From contig JBKPDL010000098.1 of the NCBI GenBank assembly GCA_046727855.1, positions 1-17,220 on the forward strand: a DNA stretch of 17,220 nucleotides, written 5' to 3'. Positions 7,544 through 13,162 of this stretch are shown one piece after another. The stretch is from DASPWV01 sp046727855 (GTDB taxonomy: Bacteria > Acidobacteriota > Vicinamibacteria > Vicinamibacterales > UBA2999). Made by a program: the position numbers and the translations under genes. Numbering within the stretch: position 1 is the stretch's first letter; the number at the start of each line of letters is the position of its first letter. The notes beneath the pieces are model-generated. The model searched no databases, was not told where the DNA came from, and saw nothing but the letters and a program-made list of their open reading frames with translations.

Positions 7544-7559
7544 CGGATCGACCCTTGCA
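7544..7559 (+). promoter_or_regulatory. weak sigma-54-like promoter for the DUF4136 operon
   Basis: CGGATCG-ACCC-TTGCA matches TGGCACG-N4-TTGCW at 9 of 12 positions. The -12 element is perfect and the -24 element keeps GG and CG only. Predicted start near 7570, about 44 bases before ATG 7614. On its own this would be marginal; the placement and the stronger sites elsewhere raise its plausibility. Confidence 0.3.
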
Positions 7560-7613
7560 GCGTTGAGCGCCGTTGATCGACGGCGGGACCACCACTCGTG
7601 AAAGGAACTACCC

Positions 7614-8162
7614 ATGCAGACGAGACTTGCGACCGCGGCGCTTGCCATTCTTTTCGTGCCGACGCTTGCCGCCGCTCAAAAGACTAGTTACGACTACGAC
7701 AAGACCGCGAACTTCGCAACCTTCAAGACCTACGCCCTCAAGGACGGCACCAAAGTCGGTCAGCAGTTGATTGACGATCGCATCGTGGCGGCGATCGAAA
7801 CGGAACTGGCGGCGAAGGGCATGTCCAAGGTCGAGGCAAATCCAGATGTCTTCGTCGTGTATCACGTGGCATTCGATACGCAGAAGGACATCTCGACCTA
7901 CAGCAGCGGCGGCGGCTATGGCCCCTACGGCTGGGGCTGGGGCGGAGGCTGGGCCGGAGGCACGACGAGCACGCAGGTGCGCGACATTCTGGTCGGCACA
8001 CTCGTAATCGACGTCGCAGATGCAAAGAAATCACAGGTCGCCTGGCGAGGCATGGGCGTGAAAGAAGTGCAAACGCAGGCGAGCCCAGAGAAGCGTGACA
8101 AGAGCATCAACGAGGCGGTGAAGAAGATCTTCAAGAACTACCCGCCGAAAGCGAAGAAGTAA
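7614..8162 (+). CDS. DUF4136 domain exported protein
   Basis: 182-residue exported protein of the DUF4136 family, which comprises envelope (often lipoprotein) proteins of unknown function. The signal peptide is MQTRLATAALAILFVPTLAAA with cleavage before QKTSYDYD; there is no lipobox cysteine, so it is probably periplasmic rather than lipidated. Family features include the N-terminal YDYDKTANFATFKTYAL strand-helix and the later GTLVIDVADAKKSQVAWRGMG, close to the usual GTLvvDlvD...lvWrG pattern. A Gly/Trp/Tyr-rich insert (GGGYGPYGWGWGGGW) lies between them and recalls the aromatic-glycine segment of the divergent 811-aa protein. The ATG has GAAAGGA 7 bases upstream. It is the first gene of a three-gene operon. 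Confidence 0.85.
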   Translation: MQTRLATAALAILFVPTLAAAQKTSYDYDKTANFATFKTYALKDGTKVGQQLIDDRIVAAIETELAAKGMSKVEANPDVFVVYHVAFDTQKDISTYSSGGGYGPYGWGWGGGWAGGTTSTQVRDILVGTLVIDVADAKKSQVAWRGMGVKEVQTQASPEKRDKSINEAVKKIFKNYPPKAKK

Positions 8163-8209
8163 AACGGACGGCGTCGAGCTGCGGCCGCGACACGAAGGAG
8201 GGTACGCAA

Positions 8210-8710
8210 GTGAGGCAACAAATGGCCGGCGCGCTGATTGTCCTCCTTACGGGGGCCGCGGCCGCAGCGGCGCAAGGCGCCGTCGCCGACGAGCGCGACA
8301 CGAAGAATCTCAATCTCGCGGCCTACGCGGAACTGCTGCGCTCAGACGTGCGCACGCAGAAGATTGCGATTCTCACCGAGGTCATGGACTTCAGCGAGGC
8401 TGAAGACAAGGCGTTCTGGCCAATCTATCGGGAGTACGACGGCGAGATGGCCAAGCTCGGCGAGGAGCGGGTCCAACTGATTGCCGAGTACGCGCGCAAT
8501 TACGAGAAGTTGACTGACGCGGTCGCCGCGTCGTTGGCCAGCAAGGCGCTCGATCTCGAGGCTCGACGCCAGGCCGTCAAGGCGAAGTACTACGACCGCA
8601 TCAAGACGGCGTTGTCGCCGCGCACAGCGCTCCGCTTCCTGCAGGTCGAACAGCAGCTGCTTTTGATCATCGACCTGCAAATTTCCGCCTCGCTTCCCAT
8701 TGTCAAGTGA
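8210..8710 (+). CDS. helical exported protein of unknown function
   Basis: 166-residue protein with a signal peptide (MAGALIVLLTGAAAAAAQG) and an almost entirely helical mature part rich in charged residues (LLRSDVRTQKIAILTEVMDFSEAEDKAFWPIYREYDGEM is the family-like core, quoted in pieces: LLRSDVRTQKI, DFSEAEDKAFWPIYREYD). The pattern of amphipathic helices and the end of the chain (LSPRTALRFLQVEQQL) recall Spy/CpxP-type periplasmic chaperones and related LTxxQ proteins, but I cannot confirm homology. GTG 8210 is chosen over ATG 8222 because AAGGAGGG lies 7 bases before the GTG. It lies 47 bases after the DUF4136 gene and 15 bases before the next gene. Confidence 0.68.
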   Translation: MRQQMAGALIVLLTGAAAAAAQGAVADERDTKNLNLAAYAELLRSDVRTQKIAILTEVMDFSEAEDKAFWPIYREYDGEMAKLGEERVQLIAEYARNYEKLTDAVAASLASKALDLEARRQAVKAKYYDRIKTALSPRTALRFLQVEQQLLLIIDLQISASLPIVK

Positions 8711-8725
8711 CGAAAGAAGGCCTCC

Positions 8726-9511
8726 ATGAGAATCCGATCTAGTCGCTGGATTGCCGCGATGATCGTCGTCGCTGCGGGCGCGACGCTCGGCGCCGACCGT
8801 GTACGCCTGCGATCCGGCAAGGTCGTGCAAGGGATGTTCATCGGCGGCGACAGCAAGGCGGTTCGCGTCCTCCTCGACAACGGTCAAGTCTCTGAGGTTC
8901 GGCTCGACGAGGCCGTGGCGGTCGAGTTCGATGAACGAAAGCCGCCTCCGCCGCCGCCACCACCTCCTAAGCCTTCCGCGTCCGCTCCAGCGGCAGCACG
9001 ATCGACGGTCACGGTCCCGGCCGGAACGGCCGTCAACGTTCGGCTGACGCAGGCGATTGACGTCGATTCGTCGCAGGCCGGCATGACCTTCAAGGCGGCT
9101 GTGGACGATCCGGTCATGATCGGCGGCTCGGTCGTCATCCCGCGCGGGGCGTCGGCAGTCCTGCAGGCGGCCAAGGTGCAGCAGTCGGGGACGATGAAGG
9201 GCAGCGACAAGATCACCCTGAAACTCAACTCAATCGGGTTCGGCGGCATGATGTACGACGTCGCTGCCAACTACGTCGAGATGAAAGGCGGCGGTGAAGG
9301 AAAGAAGACGGGCCGAAAGGTGGGTGGTGGTGCCGGCCTCGGCGCGATTGTCGGAGGCATTGCCGGCGGCGGAGAAGGTGCAGCGATCGGCGCGGTGGTC
9401 GGTGGAGTAGGTGGCGCGGCAGTCGCCGCCTCCGGCGAAGAGCACCTGAAATTGCCTGCCGAGACGCGACTCCAGTTTCAGCTGACCGCCGCGGTTAACA
9501 TCACACGTTGA
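8726..9511 (+). CDS. exported glycine-zipper protein with polyproline linker
   Basis: 261-residue protein. Signal peptide MRIRSSRWIAAMIVVAAGATLGA, then a small N-terminal beta domain (DRVRLRSGKVVQGMFIGGDS through VAVEFDE, about residues 24-71), a run of nine prolines, an Ala/Ser-rich linker, and a C-terminal domain beginning VTVPAGTAVNVRLTQAID. A glycine-zipper segment (GGGAGLGAIVGGIAGGG ... GAVVGGVGGAAVAA) at about 200-235 could insert into or oligomerise at a membrane. It is not a family with a known function. AAAGAAGG precedes the ATG by about 5 bases. It is the last gene of the operon with the DUF4136 and helical proteins, all exported. Confidence 0.72.
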   Translation: MRIRSSRWIAAMIVVAAGATLGADRVRLRSGKVVQGMFIGGDSKAVRVLLDNGQVSEVRLDEAVAVEFDERKPPPPPPPPPKPSASAPAAARSTVTVPAGTAVNVRLTQAIDVDSSQAGMTFKAAVDDPVMIGGSVVIPRGASAVLQAAKVQQSGTMKGSDKITLKLNSIGFGGMMYDVAANYVEMKGGGEGKKTGRKVGGGAGLGAIVGGIAGGGEGAAIGAVVGGVGGAAVAASGEEHLKLPAETRLQFQLTAAVNITR

Positions 9512-9545
9512 CCACAGTCGACAATCTTAGGTTGACGCGCGTTCG

Positions 9546-9615
9546 GGCGTGCAGACGCCAGCTCTTCTTGCCGGAAGGTATCAGGTCGGTTCCGACGCCT
9601 CGTCGCAGCCGACCT
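9546..9615. terminator. possible bidirectional terminator region between convergent genes
   Basis: The 110-base gap between two convergent genes holds a hairpin GGCGT-GCAG-ACGCC (9546-9559) and a second dyad AGGTCGG...CCGACCT (9583-9589 with 9609-9615), the latter also containing GTCGG-TT-CCGAC. Neither is followed by a clear T-tract on either strand, so intrinsic termination is only a possibility. Confidence 0.3.
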
Positions 9616-9621
9616 CTCGTC

Positions 9622-10710
9622 TCAGGCGTTTCCTTCTACAGCGCGATTCCAGCTCACAGGCGGCCGCGTGATCCCCAGCTTCGCCATGCGCGTCTCGAGC
9701 GTTGTCGGCGGCAGTCCCAGCACTTCGGCCGCGCCACCGCGGCCGCGAACTCGCCAGTGCGCGGATTCGAGCACGCTCCGGATATGCTCCCTCTCGACGT
9801 CAACCAGTCGTTCGCTGCGATGGCCGCCCGCCGTTTTGGGCGCGGACGGTACTGAAATCGCCAGCCGGGGACCGGTCGCGAGGATCATCGCGCGCTCAAC
9901 CACATTGCGCAGTTCACGAATGTTTCCGGGCCAGGAGTGTTGCTGCAGCGCGACTAGGTTGTCGCGCGGGATGGAGTCGATCCGTTTGCCAAACGCCTGG
10001 GCGAATTCCGCGACGAAGCGCCAGACCAGCAACGGAATGTCCTCCACACGTTCGCGCAGCGGCGGCACGCGAATCGGAAACACGTTCAGCCGGTAGAACA
10101 GGTCCTCGCGAAAGCTGCCGTCGGCAATCCGCACCTCGAGATTGCGATGCGTGGCGGCGATGACGCGCGTGTCGATGTGAATCGGCTTCGGACTCCCGAG
10201 CCGTTCGATCTGCCGCTCTTCGAGCACGCGCAGGAGCTTGACCTGGATCTCCGGTGAGAGCTCGCCAATTTCGTCGAGGAAAATCGAGGAACGGTCAGCG
10301 AGCTCGAAGCGGCCGATCTGGCGCGCGTACGCGTCGGTAAAGGCGCCCTTCTCGCGGCCGAACAACTCACTTTCCATCAGCGTCGCGGGAATAGCTGAGC
10401 AATTGACACGCACCATCGTGTTACTGCGGCGCGCACTGCGCTGGTGGATCTGCGTGGCGAACAGCTCCTTGCCTGTGCCGGTCTCGCCAAGGAGCAAGAC
10501 GGTGGCATCGGTCGCGGCCACCTTGTCGGCGTCCTCGAGGACACGCCACACGGCAGGACTCTGCCCGACAATGCCCGTTCTTAACTGTTCCCAGCCATCC
10601 CACCGGGCGTCGACGTCCCGGAACCTTCCGTCCATGATGGCCGCCCAGTTCGGATGTCCAACGAACGCCTTCGTCACAACCGGGTCGATCGCGTGAGCCG
10701 CAGTCTGCAT
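9622..10710 (-). CDS. sigma-54-dependent enhancer-binding transcriptional activator without sensor domain
   Basis: 362-residue AAA+ activator of RpoN holoenzyme. Walker A GETGTGKE (75-82), the sigma-54 contact loop written GAFTDA (122-127) instead of the usual GAFTGA, Walker B IFLDEIGE (143-150), sensor/arginine region LEERQIERLGS and WPGNIRELRNVVERA (260-273) are all present. A Fis-type helix-turn-helix follows (GGAAEVLGLPPTTLETRMAKLGI). The first ~48 residues contain no receiver, GAF, PAS or V4R domain. Start 10710 has AGAGGA 6 bases upstream; an in-frame start at 10785 is disfavoured because the gene's own sigma-54-type promoter lies inside that extension. It is divergent from the DUF3302-HlyD-OMF operon and convergent with the DUF4136 operon. 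Probable role: local activator of envelope operons. Confidence 0.9.
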   Translation of the reverse strand: MQTAAHAIDPVVTKAFVGHPNWAAIMDGRFRDVDARWDGWEQLRTGIVGQSPAVWRVLEDADKVAATDATVLLLGETGTGKELFATQIHQRSARRSNTMVRVNCSAIPATLMESELFGREKGAFTDAYARQIGRFELADRSSIFLDEIGELSPEIQVKLLRVLEERQIERLGSPKPIHIDTRVIAATHRNLEVRIADGSFREDLFYRLNVFPIRVPPLRERVEDIPLLVWRFVAEFAQAFGKRIDSIPRDNLVALQQHSWPGNIRELRNVVERAMILATGPRLAISVPSAPKTAGGHRSERLVDVEREHIRSVLESAHWRVRGRGGAAEVLGLPPTTLETRMAKLGITRPPVSWNRAVEGNA

Positions 10711-10746
10711 GGATGGTCCTCTGGTGCGCCGTGAGCCCTGCCATTT

Positions 10747-10762
10747 CGCAATCCACGTGCCA
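10747..10762 (-). promoter_or_regulatory. sigma-54 (-24/-12) promoter of the activator gene
   Basis: Minus-strand TGGCACG-TGGA-TTGCG matches TGGCACG-N4-TTGCW at 11 of 12 positions, with a perfect -24 element. Predicted start near 10736, giving a leader of about 26 bases to ATG 10710. This implies that the activator gene is itself transcribed by sigma-54 RNA polymerase, consistent with autoregulation. Confidence 0.7.
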
Positions 10763-10861
10763 CGCCGAGTCGTGCGTTCACACAAAAAGCGCGTGTTACC
10801 TCCGCGGACGCGACGACGTTATCGCGCGGGCTGGGCTCGACCCCTCGTCGAAGGCCTTGGT

Positions 10862-10920
10862 GAACTAGCCAAGCGCCCTGCCCTTGATATCCGGCTAACT
10901 CCGCGGCCCTTGGCTAGTTC
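10862..10920. repeat. inverted repeat 1, 12-bp perfect arms, 35-nt spacer
   Basis: GAACTAGCCAAG at 10862-10873 is the exact reverse complement of CTTGGCTAGTTC at 10909-10920. The 35-base spacer has no matching inner dyad of note. It lies between the two divergent sigma-54-type promoters. It may be a regulator binding region, an RNA structure or a remnant of a mobile unit; the sequence alone does not decide. Confidence 0.8.
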
Positions 10921-10933
10921 TTGTTGTTGGCTT

Positions 10934-10950
10934 GGCGCGCTCCGCGCGCC
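10934..10950. repeat. GC hairpin GGCGCGC-TCC-GCGCGCC
   Basis: A 7-bp perfect stem with a 3-base loop between the two larger inverted repeats. It is very stable but is not followed by a T-tract, so it does not look like an ordinary intrinsic terminator. Confidence 0.7.
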
Positions 10951-10951
10951 G

Positions 10952-11013
10952 TAGACCGTTATGCGAGTCCACAACGCGTACAAAATTCACGTCTGTGGCC
11001 GCATAACGGTCTA
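10952..11013. repeat. inverted repeat 2, 14-bp perfect arms, 34-nt spacer with inner 5-bp dyad
   Basis: TAGACCGTTATGCG at 10952-10965 pairs exactly with CGCATAACGGTCTA at 11000-11013. Inside the spacer CCACA (10969-10973) pairs with TGTGG (10994-10998), so a transcript or extruded strand could form about 19 base pairs around a 20-base loop. Overall dimensions match inverted repeat 1 closely (62 versus 59 bases), but the arm sequences are unrelated. Confidence 0.85.
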
Positions 11014-11220
11014 AGCGACGAGGCGACAGACCAGCAGCTGGATATCGCATGACAGCCGGGTGCTACGGGCGAAGTCGGCGCTCAATAAGGGTTGTCACAC
11101 CCGTCATTCCGGAGCATATCCGCAATACCGGAGGCGTCTGCGAAACCCGGTGCCCGGGCGTGGCCTCTGGTCTTCCACACAGATCATCGACTTACGGCTT
11201 GCGCCGGCGGTCTGCGGACG

Positions 11221-11236
11221 TGGCACGGCGACTGCT
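11221..11236 (+). promoter_or_regulatory. sigma-54 (-24/-12) promoter of the DUF3302-HlyD-OMF operon
   Basis: TGGCACG-GCGA-CTGCT matches TGGCACG-N4-TTGCW at 11 of 12 positions with a perfect -24 element. Transcription would start near 11247, leaving a leader of about 57 bases to ATG 11304. The divergently encoded activator is the obvious candidate regulator. Confidence 0.72.
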
Positions 11237-11303
11237 CTACAGACGCACACTAGTGCATTCGACGCCTGCGTGCGTTTTCTCTGTTGGCACTGAAAAGACC
11301 CGT

Positions 11304-11876
11304 ATGACCATGGATGCAGCCCGGACAGCGACCACCACAGCTCGAACCGTGGCCCGATCGACCGCCCGCACGATCGTCAGTTCGTGGGTAGTAACGATGG
11401 TTCTGTTGCTGCCTTCCGACGCGCGTGCGTCGTTTCTCTCTCCGGAAGCGGAAGACAAACTGGCCACCTTCATCGCGCTCTTCGTTCTGTTCGTGATCCC
11501 GGTAGTCCTCATCGTGCTGTTCTGGATGGTGCACGTGCTCCCCGAGAAAATCGCGCACAAGCGGCATCATCCGCAGTTCGAGGCCATCCGCACCTTGTGC
11601 CTGCTGTCGCTGGTGTTTGGCGGACTGCTCTGGCCGATCGCCTGGATCTGGGCGTATTCGAAGCCGGTCCTCTACAGGATGGCGTATGGGACCGACCGGC
11701 ACGTCGATGCCGAGGGGTACGCCGGAGACGAGCCCGATGACGATGCGGCATCGTTGGACTTGCGTACCAGGCTTGCGCGACTCGAGACGCGCGGCATTCC
11801 AGAATCGGACCTGAAAGCCCTTCGGGCCGATATCGAAGCGCTCGAATCGAAGTTCGCCGGCGAAGAGGTCCGTTAA
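11304..11876 (+). CDS. DUF3302 inner-membrane protein (YiaW/YibI-like)
   Basis: 190-residue membrane protein. The core (LATFIALFVLFVIPVVLIVLF, then LPEKIAHKRHHPQFEAI and LLWPIAWIWAYSKP) matches DUF3302 proteins such as E. coli YiaW and YibI, which are encoded beside the HlyD-type proteins YiaV and YibH. Two membrane helices lie at about 55-80 and 97-118, with a short coiled-coil tail (LRTRLARLETR). An extra N-terminal part of about 45 residues is rich in Ala/Thr/Arg (repeated ART) and ends in a signal-like hydrophobic stretch before ARA-SF; E. coli relatives are near 110 residues and lack it. ATG 11304 is preferred over a frame start at 11049 because the latter would span the sigma-54-type promoter. 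The stop abuts the next ATG directly (TAAATG). Confidence 0.85.
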   Translation: MTMDAARTATTTARTVARSTARTIVSSWVVTMVLLLPSDARASFLSPEAEDKLATFIALFVLFVIPVVLIVLFWMVHVLPEKIAHKRHHPQFEAIRTLCLLSLVFGGLLWPIAWIWAYSKPVLYRMAYGTDRHVDAEGYAGDEPDDDAASLDLRTRLARLETRGIPESDLKALRADIEALESKFAGEEVR

Positions 11877-13151
11877 ATGGAAGTCCTGCTCCTCGGTATC
11901 TATTCGTTCTTCGTCTGGCTCATCTTCATCAAGCTGAAGTGGCTGCCGTGGACAACGCCGTGGAAGGTCGCGGTCGTAATCTTCCCGGTCGTCGCGATTT
12001 CGATCTTGCTGCTGTTGTTGAACATCGTCGCGCCGACGACGACCGACGTGAGAGTGGTCAAGTACGTCGTGCCGGTGGTGTCGCAGGTCCGCGGTCGCGT
12101 GACCGAGGTCCCGGTCGAGAACAACCGGCCGGTGAAGAAGGGCGAGGTGTTGTTCAAGATCGATCCAACGCCCTATCAGAATGAAGTGAACTCGCTCGAG
12201 GCGCGATTAATGTCGGAGGAGGCGAAAGTCGGCGCCGAGCGGACGCGGCTGGCCGAAGCGCGAGCGAAGCTGGCGGACGCGCAATCGACGGAACGGCAAC
12301 TGGTCGAGCAGTTGAACAAGGCCACGGGTCAGGTCGAGTCCCTGTCGGCCTCGATCGGGCTGGCGCAGACGCGCGTTTCACAGAACACCGAGCTGGTCGC
12401 GGCCCGTGCCGGCAACCGCTTCGATCTGGAGCAGGCACAGACCAATGTAAAGGAGCTGAATGCGCAGCTCGGTTCCGCACGCGCCGCCGAAAAGGAGGTG
12501 CGAGAAAAGCTCGAAGGGCGCATTAACGGCGATCTCGCCACGGTCGCGCAGGTCAAGGCACAGATCGCGACTGCCGAAGCGCAAGTGCGGGTGTCACAAG
12601 CGCAGGTAGAAACCACGCGCGCCCAGCTCGAAACGGCGCGGTTTGACCTGGCGCAGACCGCGGTGCTCGCGCCGGGCAATGGCACGATGGTGAACGTGAT
12701 GCTGCGCCCCGGGTTCTTCGTCGCCGGCATGCCGTTCAACGAAGTGATGACCTTCGTCGACGACGAGTATCAGATCTTCGCCTTGTTCGGTCAGAACGAG
12801 CTGCACCAGATTGTCCCCGGCAACGAGGCCGAGATCACGCTCGACACCTATCCGGGCCGCATTATCAAGGCGCATGTCGACTCGATCATCTGGGCGCAGT
12901 CGCAGGGACAAGTCGATGCCAGCGGTGAGCTTCCGCGGACGACCTTCGTCCCTCCGCCGGGTCGCTTCCCGGTAAAGCTCGTGGTTGGCGAAAGCGATCA
13001 CGCGCTCTTCCTCGCTTCCGGTGCGCGCGGCGCGGCGGCGATTTACACCGAGGGGCTCGGGCCAATTCACATCATCCGAAAGGTGCTGATGCGCGTTCAG
13101 TCGTATCTCGACTACATCATCATCAAGCACGGCATCAGCCTGGGCCACTGA
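11877..13151 (+). CDS. HlyD-family membrane fusion protein (YiaV/YibH-like)
   Basis: 424-residue periplasmic adaptor anchored in the inner membrane by two N-terminal helices (about 3-20 and 31-51). The first half of a split lipoyl domain is VVSQVRGRVTEVPVENNRPVKKGEVLF (in parts: VRGRVTEVPVENNRPVKKG), followed by FKIDPTPYQNEV and a long alpha-hairpin coiled coil (about 100-250). The returning half is FDLAQTAVLAPGNGTMVNVM, then a beta-barrel domain. The C-terminal segment IIRKVLMRVQSYLDYIIIKH matches the conserved end of E. coli YiaV/YibH. GAAGAGG lies about 9 bases before ATG 11877, inside the DUF3302 gene whose stop it abuts. Together with the downstream outer-membrane lipoprotein it would bridge the periplasm in an export system. 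The substrate is unknown. Confidence 0.92.
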   Translation: MEVLLLGIYSFFVWLIFIKLKWLPWTTPWKVAVVIFPVVAISILLLLLNIVAPTTTDVRVVKYVVPVVSQVRGRVTEVPVENNRPVKKGEVLFKIDPTPYQNEVNSLEARLMSEEAKVGAERTRLAEARAKLADAQSTERQLVEQLNKATGQVESLSASIGLAQTRVSQNTELVAARAGNRFDLEQAQTNVKELNAQLGSARAAEKEVREKLEGRINGDLATVAQVKAQIATAEAQVRVSQAQVETTRAQLETARFDLAQTAVLAPGNGTMVNVMLRPGFFVAGMPFNEVMTFVDDEYQIFALFGQNELHQIVPGNEAEITLDTYPGRIIKAHVDSIIWAQSQGQVDASGELPRTTFVPPPGRFPVKLVVGESDHALFLASGARGAAAIYTEGLGPIHIIRKVLMRVQSYLDYIIIKHGISLGH

Positions 13152-13162
13152 TCGAGCGCGCG

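Larger units (their letters stand above)
7233..7613. other. 381-bp divergent intergenic region
   Basis: Separates the minus-strand 811-aa protein operon from the plus-strand DUF4136 operon. It contains the sigma-54-type site at 7346-7361 facing left and a weaker one at 7544-7559 facing right, leaving about 180 bases between them where an activator could bind. A 5-bp CACGT/ACGTG pair around 7414-7440 is the only dyad I noticed. No small gene with a ribosome binding site was found here. Confidence 0.6.
10711..11303. other. 593-bp divergent intergenic region between activator and export operon
   Basis: Holds two outward-facing sigma-54-type promoters (10747-10762 leftward, 11221-11236 rightward) and, between them, two large inverted repeats and a GC hairpin. 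Possible short frames here, such as the 5' extension of the DUF3302 gene from 11049, lack ribosome binding sites and run across the promoter, so I treat the region as non-coding. Confidence 0.7.

Noticed and set aside
10711..10785. 5' extension of the sigma-54 activator to 10785
   Set aside because: Start 10710 has a good ribosome binding site, and the extension contains the gene's own -24/-12 promoter.
10893..11007. Integron attC site suggested by GGCTAAC (10893), GTTATGC (10958) and GCATAAC (11001)
   Set aside because: The heptamers in inverted repeat 2 are in the reverse order for an attC, and a candidate from 10893 to 10964 lacks matching L boxes and pairs poorly at its ends. No integrase or cassette is present.
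11283..11300. TTGGCAC at 11284-11290 as a -24 element
   Set aside because: No GC at the -12 position and too close to ATG 11304 for a useful leader.
11049..11303. 5' extension of the DUF3302 gene from a start at 11049
   Set aside because: The added 85 residues have no membrane or domain features, no ribosome binding site, and would cover the 11/12 sigma-54 promoter match at 11221-11236.
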